Source of the DNA: Cellulosimicrobium cellulans
Lineage (GTDB): Bacteria; Actinomycetota; Actinomycetes; Actinomycetales; Cellulomonadaceae
Length of the DNA: 64,000 bases
Reading direction: 5' to 3'
Assembly: GCF_016921195.1 (NCBI RefSeq)
Contig: NZ_JAFGYF010000001.1
Span: 558,001-622,000 of the forward strand
In this document: piece by piece, positions 9,710-16,550 of the stretch
Numbering within the stretch: position 1 is the first letter of the stretch
How the letters are laid out: each line of letters begins with the position of its first letter
The notes under the pieces: model-generated
What the model saw: the letters and a program-made list of their open reading frames with translations, nothing else
Databases searched by the model: none
What the model was told of the DNA's origin: nothing
Position numbers and translations under genes: made by a program

Positions 9710-9732
9710 GCACGGGGTTGCCCGCTCTCGAC

Positions 9733-9779
9733 CACGACGTTGCTGTCGCTCTCGGCCCGAGGGCGACAGCGACGTCGTG
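9733..9779. terminator. Bidirectional hairpin terminator
   Basis: Two 23-nt arms pair with two mismatches around a very short loop (left arm begins CACGACGTTGCTGTCG, right arm ends CGACGTCGTG). It lies between the convergent peptidase and sigma-factor genes. There is no T-run, as is usual in very GC-rich actinobacteria. Its left arm resembles a stretch at 61792. Confidence 0.75.
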
Positions 9780-9788
9780 CTCGGCGGG

Positions 9789-10343
9789 TCAGGGATCGGC
9801 GCGGAGCTGGGCCAGGCCGCGGCGCGCGTGGCTCTTCACGGTCCCGAGCGGGAGGCCGGTCTCGGCCGCGACCTGGGCGTGCGTCCGGCCCTGGGCGTAC
9901 ACGAGGCGCACCACCCGGCGCCGCTCGGGGGCGAGACGGCGCAGTGCGCCGTCGAGGTCGACCCGGGTCGCGACGTCGTCGGCGGGGTCGGGGACGGCCG
10001 TGGCGACCCGGCACCGCGCGGCCGCCTCGCGCCGTCGTGCCTCGCGCGCCCGCGCGCGCAGGACGTCGGCGGCCACGTGGTGCGCGATGCCCAGCAGCCA
10101 CGCCGGAACGTCCCCGCGCGCGGGGTCGAACCGGTCGCGCGAGCGCCACGCCGCGAGGAAGACGAGCTGTGTCGCGTCGTCGGCGTCGGCCGGGTCGCCC
10201 AGGCGGCGCGCGACGACGGCGCGGACGAGCGGCGCCCAGCGGGCGTAGGCCGACGGCAGGTCGAGGACGTCGTCGCCAGGCGCGCGCTCGTCCCGCCTCG
10301 CGCCCTGACGGGGGCGGGGGACACGTGCCACGGTCCTGACCAT
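9789..10343 (-). CDS. ECF-type RNA polymerase sigma factor
   Basis: 184 aa. Region 2 is visible at about residues 38-100 (DATQLVFLAAWRSRDRFDP, then WLLGIAHHVAADVLR), and region 4 at about 135-182 with the helix-turn-helix GRTHAQVAAETGLPLGTVKSHARRG. Region 3 is missing, as in extracytoplasmic-function sigma factors. No anti-sigma gene overlaps or follows it, so its control is not evident from context. Two small genes of unknown function lie upstream on the same strand. Confidence 0.9.
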   Translation of the reverse strand: MVRTVARVPRPRQGARRDERAPGDDVLDLPSAYARWAPLVRAVVARRLGDPADADDATQLVFLAAWRSRDRFDPARGDVPAWLLGIAHHVAADVLRARAREARRREAAARCRVATAVPDPADDVATRVDLDGALRRLAPERRRVVRLVYAQGRTHAQVAAETGLPLGTVKSHARRGLAQLRADP

Positions 10344-10460
10344 CGCGCCACCGGTCCTCGTCGTCCTCCTCCCAGTGTCCGACGCCGCGGCGCGGGACGC
10401 GAGGTCGCGTGCGCCGGGGACGGCGGAGCCGGTGCGCGGGCGGCCGTGGTCAGGCGCGCG

Positions 10461-10649
10461 TCAGCGGTGCACCGGGCGGCGTTGGTGGACGTGCCGGTCG
10501 TGCACGGCCTTGCCGAGCTCGTAGATCGAGCCGACGAGGATCGCGGTGATGACGAGCGCGCCGAAGATGAGGAACCACTGCGACATGCCGTTCCCGATCC
10601 CGGTGACGCCGATCGTCCCGCCGGACCCGGCAGTGAGCGACGCGAACAT
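10461..10649 (-). CDS. Small single-pass membrane protein
   Basis: 62 aa. ATG at 10649 follows a strong AGGAGGAGG ribosome-binding site, which excludes the longer in-frame extension. A Gly/Thr-rich start is followed by one membrane helix (WFLIFGALVITAILVGSIY) and a His-rich basic tail (HDRHVHQRRPVHR). No family recognised. It lies 117 bp upstream of the sigma-factor gene on the same strand, so co-transcription is possible but not shown. Confidence 0.7.
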   Translation of the reverse strand: MFASLTAGSGGTIGVTGIGNGMSQWFLIFGALVITAILVGSIYELGKAVHDRHVHQRRPVHR

Positions 10650-10749
10650 GGCGGCCTCCTCCTGAGGGCGGACGTGCCCTCTCGTCCGGGGTTCGCCCGC
10701 GAACGTCCGCAGGGATGCGCCCTCGCGGTCCGGGTCCGGTGACCTCGCG

Positions 10750-10956
10750 TCAGGCGACGGTCGACGGGACCGGGGCGGATGCCGCGCGCCAGCGGCGCAC
10801 GAGGCGCCGGTCGGCCGCACCCCGGGCTGCTGCCCACGCGCAGTGCTGGGTGGTCTCGCGGTGCTCCAGGAGGGCGTCGCGGTCGTGCTCCAGGGCCCAG
10901 AGCAGGGCGGTGCGCACCTCGGTGCGCGAGGGGGCGGAGGGCAGGGTGTCGTGCAT
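10750..10956 (-). CDS. Small helical protein of unknown function
   Basis: 68 aa from ATG 10956. Predominantly helical and charged (TEVRTALLWALEHDRDALLEHRETTQHCAWAAARGAADRRLVRRW), with no membrane segment or signal peptide and no recognised motif. The composition is protein-like, but the gene is short and lacks a strong ribosome-binding site, so confidence is moderate. The 159 bp upstream, to the hydrolase stop, contain an A/T-richer patch near 11050 that could hold its promoter. Confidence 0.5.
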   Translation of the reverse strand: MHDTLPSAPSRTEVRTALLWALEHDRDALLEHRETTQHCAWAAARGAADRRLVRRWRAASAPVPSTVA

Positions 10957-11115
10957 GGTCCGTCTCGTCGTCGGTCGGGCTTCGGGCGGCCTGCTGACCG
11001 CTTTCACCCGACAAGACGGCACAAGTCGCCGTCCGTGACGCGAGTTCGGTCACTTTTCTCCGGCGAGGACGTGACGCCGGCCGCACGGGCTCGGGCTCGT
11101 GCGACCGGCCGCGCG

Positions 11116-11853
11116 TCAGGAGACCGCGTCGACGACGGCCGCGGCGAGGTCGCGGGGCCGCGAGAACATCGGCCAGTGGCCCGTCGGGAGGTCGACGTAG
11201 GTGAGGTCCGAGAGCTCGCCCAGCTCGGTGTGCAGGGGAGGGCCGGGGTGGGCGAGCTCCGCGAGCACGGCCGACGGGATGGAGCAGCAGATCACGGTCG
11301 TGGGGACGTCGAGCCGTGCCGGGTTCGTCACGTGGACCGGCCCGCGCGCGACCGGTCCGGGCATCGGCACCGCGCGGTCGCGGAACCGCGCGAGCATCGC
11401 CTCGTCCAGGCCGTCGAGGCTCGATCCGTCCTCGCCCAGCGTCTCCCAGGCGGGCAGCGGGACCTCGGCCGCTTCCGCCGGGAGGTCGGGCGACAGGGCG
11501 GCACCGTCGACGAGGGGGCCGGTGTCGACGTAGACGATCCGCTCGATCCGGGCCGGGTCGCGGTCGGCGGTCTGCTGCACGACGGGCCCGCCGCCGCTGT
11601 GGCCGACCAGTGCGACCCGACCGTCGAGCCCGTCGACGAGCCGCGCGACCGCGTCCACGTGGTCCTCGCGCGTGACCCGGGCGCGGTCCTGCGCGGTCGC
11701 GCCGGGCTCGAGGCCGGGGAGGGTCACGGCGTGCGGGACGAGACCGGTGGCCTCGAGGTGGGTGACGACGTCGTCCCATGCCCACGCGCCCAGCCAGAAG
11801 CCGGGGACGAGGACGACGTGGAGGGGCTGCGCGGTCGTGTCGTGGTTGCTCAT
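11116..11853 (-). CDS. Alpha/beta hydrolase
   Basis: 245 aa. HVVLVPGFWLGAWAWDDVV is the oxyanion region, the nucleophile elbow GHSGG gives Ser86, and the likely catalytic histidine is His226 (PTGHWPMFSRP). It resembles esterase/chloroperoxidase-type hydrolases; the substrate is unknown. The second ATG (11853) was preferred over 11883 because the longer start would run through the dyad at 11876-11895. It is divergent from a WYL regulator, and this pairing suggests the regulator controls it. Confidence 0.88.
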   Translation of the reverse strand: MSNHDTTAQPLHVVLVPGFWLGAWAWDDVVTHLEATGLVPHAVTLPGLEPGATAQDRARVTREDHVDAVARLVDGLDGRVALVGHSGGGPVVQQTADRDPARIERIVYVDTGPLVDGAALSPDLPAEAAEVPLPAWETLGEDGSSLDGLDEAMLARFRDRAVPMPGPVARGPVHVTNPARLDVPTTVICCSIPSAVLAELAHPGPPLHTELGELSDLTYVDLPTGHWPMFSRPRDLAAAVVDAVS

Positions 11854-11875
11854 GCACCCACCCTCGCAGGGCATC

Positions 11876-11895
11876 GGTGACACCTGTCTGTCACC
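11876..11895. promoter_or_regulatory. Operator between hydrolase and WYL regulator
   Basis: A perfect inverted repeat, GGTGACA-N6-TGTCACC, lies 8 nt before the regulator ATG and 22 nt before the hydrolase ATG. The position allows one bound protein to control both divergent genes. The likely ligand-sensing repressor is the adjacent WYL protein (inference). Confidence 0.7.
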
Positions 11896-11903
11896 ATCGT
11901 CCG

Positions 11904-12665
11904 ATGAACAGGACGGAACGCCTCTACGCGATCGCGGAGGAGCTGCGGAGGGCGGGGCGGACCGGCACGACGGGACCGCGCCTCGCGGCCGCGCTCGAGG
12001 TGAGCGAGCGGACGATCAAGCGTGACGTGGCTGCGCTCCAGCAGGGCGGGCTGACGATCTGGGCCCAGGCCGGTCCCGGCGGCGGCTACGTGCTCGACCC
12101 GAGCGCATCCCTGCCGCCGGTCAACTTCACGCCCGGCCAGGCGGTCGCCGTCGCGGTAGCGCTCGCGACGCTCCCGTCCGGCAGCCCGTTCGCGGTCGAC
12201 GCGCACGCGGCGCGCGGCAAGGTGTGGGACGCGCTCGCGGCCGGCGACCGCGAGCGGGCCGAGGCGCTCGCCGCGCGGGTGTGGGTCCGGCACGACGCCC
12301 CGGACGCACCGCCCGAGGCGCCCGCCGCAGCGGGTGGGGAGATCGTCGGTCGTGCGCGGTCGCACCTCGGGGTGCTGCGCGCCGTCGAGCAGGCGCTCGC
12401 CGGGTCGCGCGTGCTCGCGATCCGCTATCGGGACGGCCGGGGCGCGACCTCGTCGCGCCGGGTCGAGCCCGTGCTGCTCGCGCACACCGACGGGCACTGG
12501 TACCTGGTCGCGTGGTGCCGGTCGCGCGAGGCGATCCGCTGGTTCCGGCTGGACCGCGTCGAGCGCGCCGACCTCACCGCCCAGACGTACGCGCCCCGCC
12601 CGGTCGAGGACGTCGGCGAGCCACCCGTCGGCGCGGCCGCCGTCTACGACCCCGACCCGGCGTGA
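11904..12665 (+). CDS. YafY/WYL-family transcriptional regulator
   Basis: 253 aa. N-terminal winged helix-turn-helix at about residues 1-60 (TTGPRLAAALEVSERTIKRDVAALQQGG), then a WYL domain with the characteristic GHWYLVAWCRSREAIRWFRLDRV at about residues 195-220. WYL domains sense ligands or nucleic acids in metabolic and defence regulators. The ATG at 11904 lies 8 nt after the dyad, so autoregulation is likely. It is divergent from the alpha/beta hydrolase it probably controls. Confidence 0.93.
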   Translation: MNRTERLYAIAEELRRAGRTGTTGPRLAAALEVSERTIKRDVAALQQGGLTIWAQAGPGGGYVLDPSASLPPVNFTPGQAVAVAVALATLPSGSPFAVDAHAARGKVWDALAAGDRERAEALAARVWVRHDAPDAPPEAPAAAGGEIVGRARSHLGVLRAVEQALAGSRVLAIRYRDGRGATSSRRVEPVLLAHTDGHWYLVAWCRSREAIRWFRLDRVERADLTAQTYAPRPVEDVGEPPVGAAAVYDPDPA

Positions 12666-12689
12666 CGTCGCCAGCGGACCGTCGGTCCC

Positions 12690-12825
12690 CGCGCAGCACG
12701 CAGAACTCCTTGCCCTCGACGTCGGCCATGACGAGCACGGCCTCGCCGCGGGGTCCGGTCTCGCGCCCTGTCCAGCCGGGCGCGGCCTGCCAGAGGTCCG
12801 CGACGACGACGGGCTGGACGCGGCG
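12690..12825 (-). pseudogene. C-terminal remnant of a VOC (glyoxalase-like) protein
   Basis: Directly after the TetR stop, in the same minus-strand frame, about 45 codons translate to a typical VOC/glyoxalase-like C-terminus containing VVVADLWQAAPGW and VMADVEGKEFCVLRG. There is no start codon before it and nothing of the N-terminal half. It then runs without a stop into the antisense of the WYL gene. I read it as the tail of a deleted VOC gene. The family assignment rests on the ADxEGxEFCVL ending. Confidence 0.6.
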
Positions 12826-13521
12826 TCAGGCCGCGTCGGGGTCCGGCTCGACGAGCCGCCCGACGAGCGCCGGCAGCCAGTCGGCGGCCTGCGCGCGGGC
12901 GACCGCGTCGTCGCCGGCGGGGCCGAGGAACGCGTCCCTCGCCGCGCACGTGTAGGCGCTGATGAGCACGCGCGTGGCCGAGGCGGCGTCGATCGCGAAG
13001 CGCATCCCGACGCTCGTGAGCACACGCGTGAGGATGTCCGCGAGCTCCGCCCGGAACGACTCCTCCTGGTCCGCGAACCGCTCCGCGACCTGCGGGTCGC
13101 GCAGCGCGAGCAGCTCGAGCTCCGCGTTCATGAGGCACCAGCGCCGCTCGTCGCGCGGGTCCGCCATCACGGCGGCGACGATCGTCGCGATCGCCTCGGG
13201 TGCGATGACGCCGTCGCGCACCGGGTCCTCCGGGAGGTGCTCGACGGCGGCCTCGAGGCTCCGCATGCGCATCCGGATCTCGCGCTCGGTGAGCGCGAGG
13301 AAGAGCGACTCCTTGGTCTCGAAGTTCGAGTAGAAGGCGCCGCGCGTGAAGCCCGCGGCCTCGCAGACGGCCTCGATCGACGTGCCGTTGATGCCGTGCT
13401 CGGCGAACAGCCCGTAGGCGGCGTCGAGCAGGCGCTCGCGCGTGCGCTCGCGGCGGGGGGAGAGGGGGGTCTCGCTCTCGGCGTCGCGGTCGACTCGGGT
13501 CCGGTCGAGGTCGGTGGTCAC
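12826..13521 (-). CDS. TetR family repressor of the MMPL/YhgE operon
   Basis: 231 aa from GTG 13521, which has GGGAG at about 10 nt. ATG 13530 is possible but too close to that site. The helix-turn-helix covers about residues 22-68 (RERLLDAAYGLFAEHGINGTSIEAVCEAAGFTRGAFYSNFETKESLF). The C-terminal half is an all-helical ligand and dimer domain. It is divergent from the MMPL exporter, with two dyads in the shared region, the usual layout for a TetR repressor controlling an exporter and itself. Confidence 0.92.
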   Translation of the reverse strand: MTTDLDRTRVDRDAESETPLSPRRERTRERLLDAAYGLFAEHGINGTSIEAVCEAAGFTRGAFYSNFETKESLFLALTEREIRMRMRSLEAAVEHLPEDPVRDGVIAPEAIATIVAAVMADPRDERRWCLMNAELELLALRDPQVAERFADQEESFRAELADILTRVLTSVGMRFAIDAASATRVLISAYTCAARDAFLGPAGDDAVARAQAADWLPALVGRLVEPDPDAA

Positions 13522-13572
13522 GCCGCACATGCTCCCACTGTCGGACGGCGCCACCCGCACGGGCGGCCTTGC

Positions 13573-13623
13573 GATACACGAGTGTATCCGATACGGTCAC
13601 GCATCGGATACAGCGGCGTATCC
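13573..13623. promoter_or_regulatory. Two TetR operators in the tetR-MMPL intergenic region
   Basis: Two dyads share the half-site GATAC/GTATC: GATACAC-GA-GTGTATC at 13573-13588 and GGATAC-N6-GTATCC at 13606-13623. A third GATAC half-site lies between them. They lie between the divergent starts (13521 and 13659), so binding would block both promoters. Confidence 0.75.
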
Positions 13624-13658
13624 TGAAATCCGTCTGCACTCTCCCCGGGAGGCCGCTC

Positions 13659-16550
13659 GTGTCCTCAGCGCTCTACTCGCTCGGCCGCTGGGCGGTCGGG
13701 GCGCGCCGGCTCGTCCTCGCCGCGTGGATCGGGATCCTCGTCCTCGCGGGCGCGCTCGCCGGCCTCGTCGGCCAGGGCCTCGACGACGAGGTGACCATCC
13801 CCGGCACCGAGTCCCAGGCGGCGCTCGACCGCCTCGCCGCGACGTTCCCTCAGGTCAGCGGCGCGTCCGCGCAGGTCGTCGTGGTCGCGCCCGACGGCTC
13901 CACCATCGAGGACGACGCCGTCCGCGCGCCCGTGGAGGACGCGGTCGCCGCGCTCGGCGACGTCGACGGCGTCGCCGCCGTCACCTCGCCCTACGACGAC
14001 ACCATGACCGCGTCGATCAGCGACGACGACGTCGCGACGCTCATGACCATCCAGCTCGACGAGGGGCAGAGCGAGGTCCCCGACGCCACCAAGGACGCGC
14101 TCGGCGACCTCGTCGACGACCTCGCCGCGGCCCTGCCCGACGGCGCCCAGGCCGCGCTCGGCGGGCAGCTCTTCAGCACCGAGTTCCCGACGCTCACCGT
14201 CACCGAGGCCCTCGGCCTGCTCGTCGCGCTCGTCGTGCTCGTCCTCACCTTCGGCTCGTTCGTCGCGGCCGGGCTGCCGCTCCTCAACGCCGTGATCGGC
14301 GTCGGCGTGAGCATGGGCCTGCTGTTCGCCGCGACCGCCGTCGCGCAGATCAACTCCACGACGCCGATGCTCGCCGTCATGCTCGGCCTCGCGGTCGGCA
14401 TCGACTACGCGCTGTTCATCGTGTCCCGGCACCGCGACGAGCTCGCGAGCGGGCTGAGCGTCGAGGAGGCCGCCGCTCGCTCCGTCGCGACGGCCGGCTC
14501 CGCCGTCATCTTCGCCGGCCTCACGGTGATGATCGCGCTCGTCGGCCTCGGCGTCGCCGGCATCCCGTTCCTCACCGTCATGGGCGTCGCCGCCGCCGTC
14601 GGCGTGGGGCTCGCCGTCCTCGTCTCGATCACGCTGCTGCCCGCCATGCTGGGGTTCGCGGGCGAGCGGCTCCGCCCGAGGTCTCCGCGTCGCCGTGAGC
14701 GTGGGCGTCGGCGTGCGGGGTCGGGGACGGCGGCGGGGGGACGCCCGAGCACCTCGGGGGCAGCCGACACGGAGCCGACCACGACCGCCCAGGCGACCGT
14801 CGAGCACCGCAACCGGTTCTTCGCGGGATGGGTGCGGGCCGTCACGCGGATCCCGCTGCTGACGATCGGGCTGGTCGTGGCGGCGATCGTGCTGCTCACG
14901 CTGCCGGCGCGGGACCTGCAGCTCGCGCTGCCGGACGCGGGGACGCTGCCGGAGGACAACCAGGCGCGCGTCACGTACGACCTGGTGTCGGAGCACTTCG
15001 GGCCCGGCTTCAACGGGCCGCTCATCGTCACCGGGACGATCGTCACGTCGACGGACCCGGTCGGGCTCATGGACGACCTCGGCGACGAGATCGCGGACCT
15101 GCCGGGCGTCGCCGACGTCCCGCTCACGACGCCCAACCTCACCGCGGACACGGGCATCGTGCAGGTCGTCCCCACGGGCGCGCCGGACTCGGAGGAGACC
15201 AAGGACCTCGTCACCGAGATCCGCGCGCAGCACGACCACTTCCTCGACGAGTACGGCGTGGACCTCGCGGTCACGGGGTTCACGGCGGTCGGGATCGACG
15301 TGTCGGCGAAGCTGGGGGCTGCGTTGCTCCCGTTCGCGTTCGTCGTCGTGGGCCTGTCGCTCGTGCTGCTGACGATGGTGTTCCGGTCGGTCGCGGTGCC
15401 GATCAAGGCGACGCTCGGCTACCTGTTCTCGGTCGGCGCGGCGTTCGGGGTCGTGACGCTCGTGTTCGAGCACGGGGTCCTCGCGGACGCGCTCCACGTC
15501 ACGCGGCTCGGCCCGGTCATCTCGTTCATGCCGATCGTGCTCATGGGCGTGCTGTTCGGGCTCGCGATGGACTACGAGGTGTTCCTCGTGGCGCGCATCC
15601 GCGAGGACTACGTCCACTCGGGCAAGGCCCGGAGGTCGATCTTCACCGGGTTCCAGGCGTCGGCGAAGGTCGTCACGGCGGCCGCGGTCATCATGTTCGC
15701 CGTGTTCGTGGCGTTCGTGCCCGAGGGCGACATGAGCCTCAAGCCCATCGCGCTCGGGCTCGCGGTCGGCGTCCTCGTCGACGCGTTCGTCGTGCGCATG
15801 ACCCTGGTGCCCGCCGTGCTCGCGATGCTCGGCGACAAGGCGTGGTGGATGCCACGCTGGCTCGACCGGGTGCTCCCGTCGTTCGACGTCGAGGGGGAGG
15901 GGCTGTCCAAGGAGCTCGCGCTCGCGGACTGGCCGGAACCCGGCAGCACGGACGCCGTCGTCGCGCACGACCTCGTGATCGCCGGGGCGCACGGGCCCCT
16001 CGCCGAGCCGGTCACGGTCCGCGTGCCCGAGGGTGGGTCGCTCGTCGTGCACGGGACGTCGCCCGCGGCGGTGTCGGGAGTGGTGCTGGCGCTCGCGGGG
16101 CGGCTCAAGCCGGCCACCGGTGCGCTCAAGGTGACGGGCCTCGTCCTGCCCGAGCGCGCGTCGAGCGTGCGCCGCCGGGTGGCCCTCGTGGACCTCGCGG
16201 CCGACGTCGCGGCCCTGCCCGGCGACGCGCCCGCGCCCGCCGCGCACCGCGTGCCCGCGGCGGCGAGCGTCGCGGCGCTGCTGCGCGAGGACCCGCGGCT
16301 GCTCGCCGTGGTCGGGACGGACGCCGTCACGTCGCCCGCCGAGCGCGCCGCCCTGTCCGAGGTGCTCGCCCGGGCGGCCGAGCGCGGCACGGCGATCGTG
16401 CTCGGCGCCGTCGGGCTCGCGCCGACCGACCTCGCCCCACCGGGGACGCAGGTGCTCGACCTGCACGGCCCCGACCCCGCCCCCGCGGTGCCCGCCCCCA
16501 CCGACCCGGCGCCCGCCGTCGGCCCGCGCACCGAGGAGGTGCCCGCATGA
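13659..16550 (+). CDS. MMPL/RND-family transporter with C-terminal degenerate ABC-ATPase-like domain
   Basis: 963 aa from GTG 13659 with CGGGAGG upstream. Residues 1 to about 735 form a typical MMPL (YdfJ-like) proton-driven exporter: two repeats, each with an extracytoplasmic loop and a helix bundle, including GLAVGIDYALFIVSRHRDEL and GLAMDYEVFLVARIREDYVHSG. An Arg-rich cytoplasmic loop joins the repeats near residue 350. After about residue 768 comes an unusual soluble domain resembling an ABC nucleotide-binding domain whose Walker A is lost (HGTSPAAVSG near 798-807). It overlaps the YhgE gene by ATGA, so the two are translated together under the TetR regulator. Substrate unknown. Confidence 0.9.
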   Translation: MSSALYSLGRWAVGARRLVLAAWIGILVLAGALAGLVGQGLDDEVTIPGTESQAALDRLAATFPQVSGASAQVVVVAPDGSTIEDDAVRAPVEDAVAALGDVDGVAAVTSPYDDTMTASISDDDVATLMTIQLDEGQSEVPDATKDALGDLVDDLAAALPDGAQAALGGQLFSTEFPTLTVTEALGLLVALVVLVLTFGSFVAAGLPLLNAVIGVGVSMGLLFAATAVAQINSTTPMLAVMLGLAVGIDYALFIVSRHRDELASGLSVEEAAARSVATAGSAVIFAGLTVMIALVGLGVAGIPFLTVMGVAAAVGVGLAVLVSITLLPAMLGFAGERLRPRSPRRRERGRRRAGSGTAAGGRPSTSGAADTEPTTTAQATVEHRNRFFAGWVRAVTRIPLLTIGLVVAAIVLLTLPARDLQLALPDAGTLPEDNQARVTYDLVSEHFGPGFNGPLIVTGTIVTSTDPVGLMDDLGDEIADLPGVADVPLTTPNLTADTGIVQVVPTGAPDSEETKDLVTEIRAQHDHFLDEYGVDLAVTGFTAVGIDVSAKLGAALLPFAFVVVGLSLVLLTMVFRSVAVPIKATLGYLFSVGAAFGVVTLVFEHGVLADALHVTRLGPVISFMPIVLMGVLFGLAMDYEVFLVARIREDYVHSGKARRSIFTGFQASAKVVTAAAVIMFAVFVAFVPEGDMSLKPIALGLAVGVLVDAFVVRMTLVPAVLAMLGDKAWWMPRWLDRVLPSFDVEGEGLSKELALADWPEPGSTDAVVAHDLVIAGAHGPLAEPVTVRVPEGGSLVVHGTSPAAVSGVVLALAGRLKPATGALKVTGLVLPERASSVRRRVALVDLAADVAALPGDAPAPAAHRVPAAASVAALLREDPRLLAVVGTDAVTSPAERAALSEVLARAAERGTAIVLGAVGLAPTDLAPPGTQVLDLHGPDPAPAVPAPTDPAPAVGPRTEEVPA

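Noticed and set aside
14828-16546. Open frame upstream of, and continuous with, the YhgE gene, giving a 1348-codon protein
   Set aside because: The first part overlaps the MMPL gene in another frame and has Arg/Ala/Gly noise composition; the YhgE ATG with GAGGAGG at 16547 is the real start.
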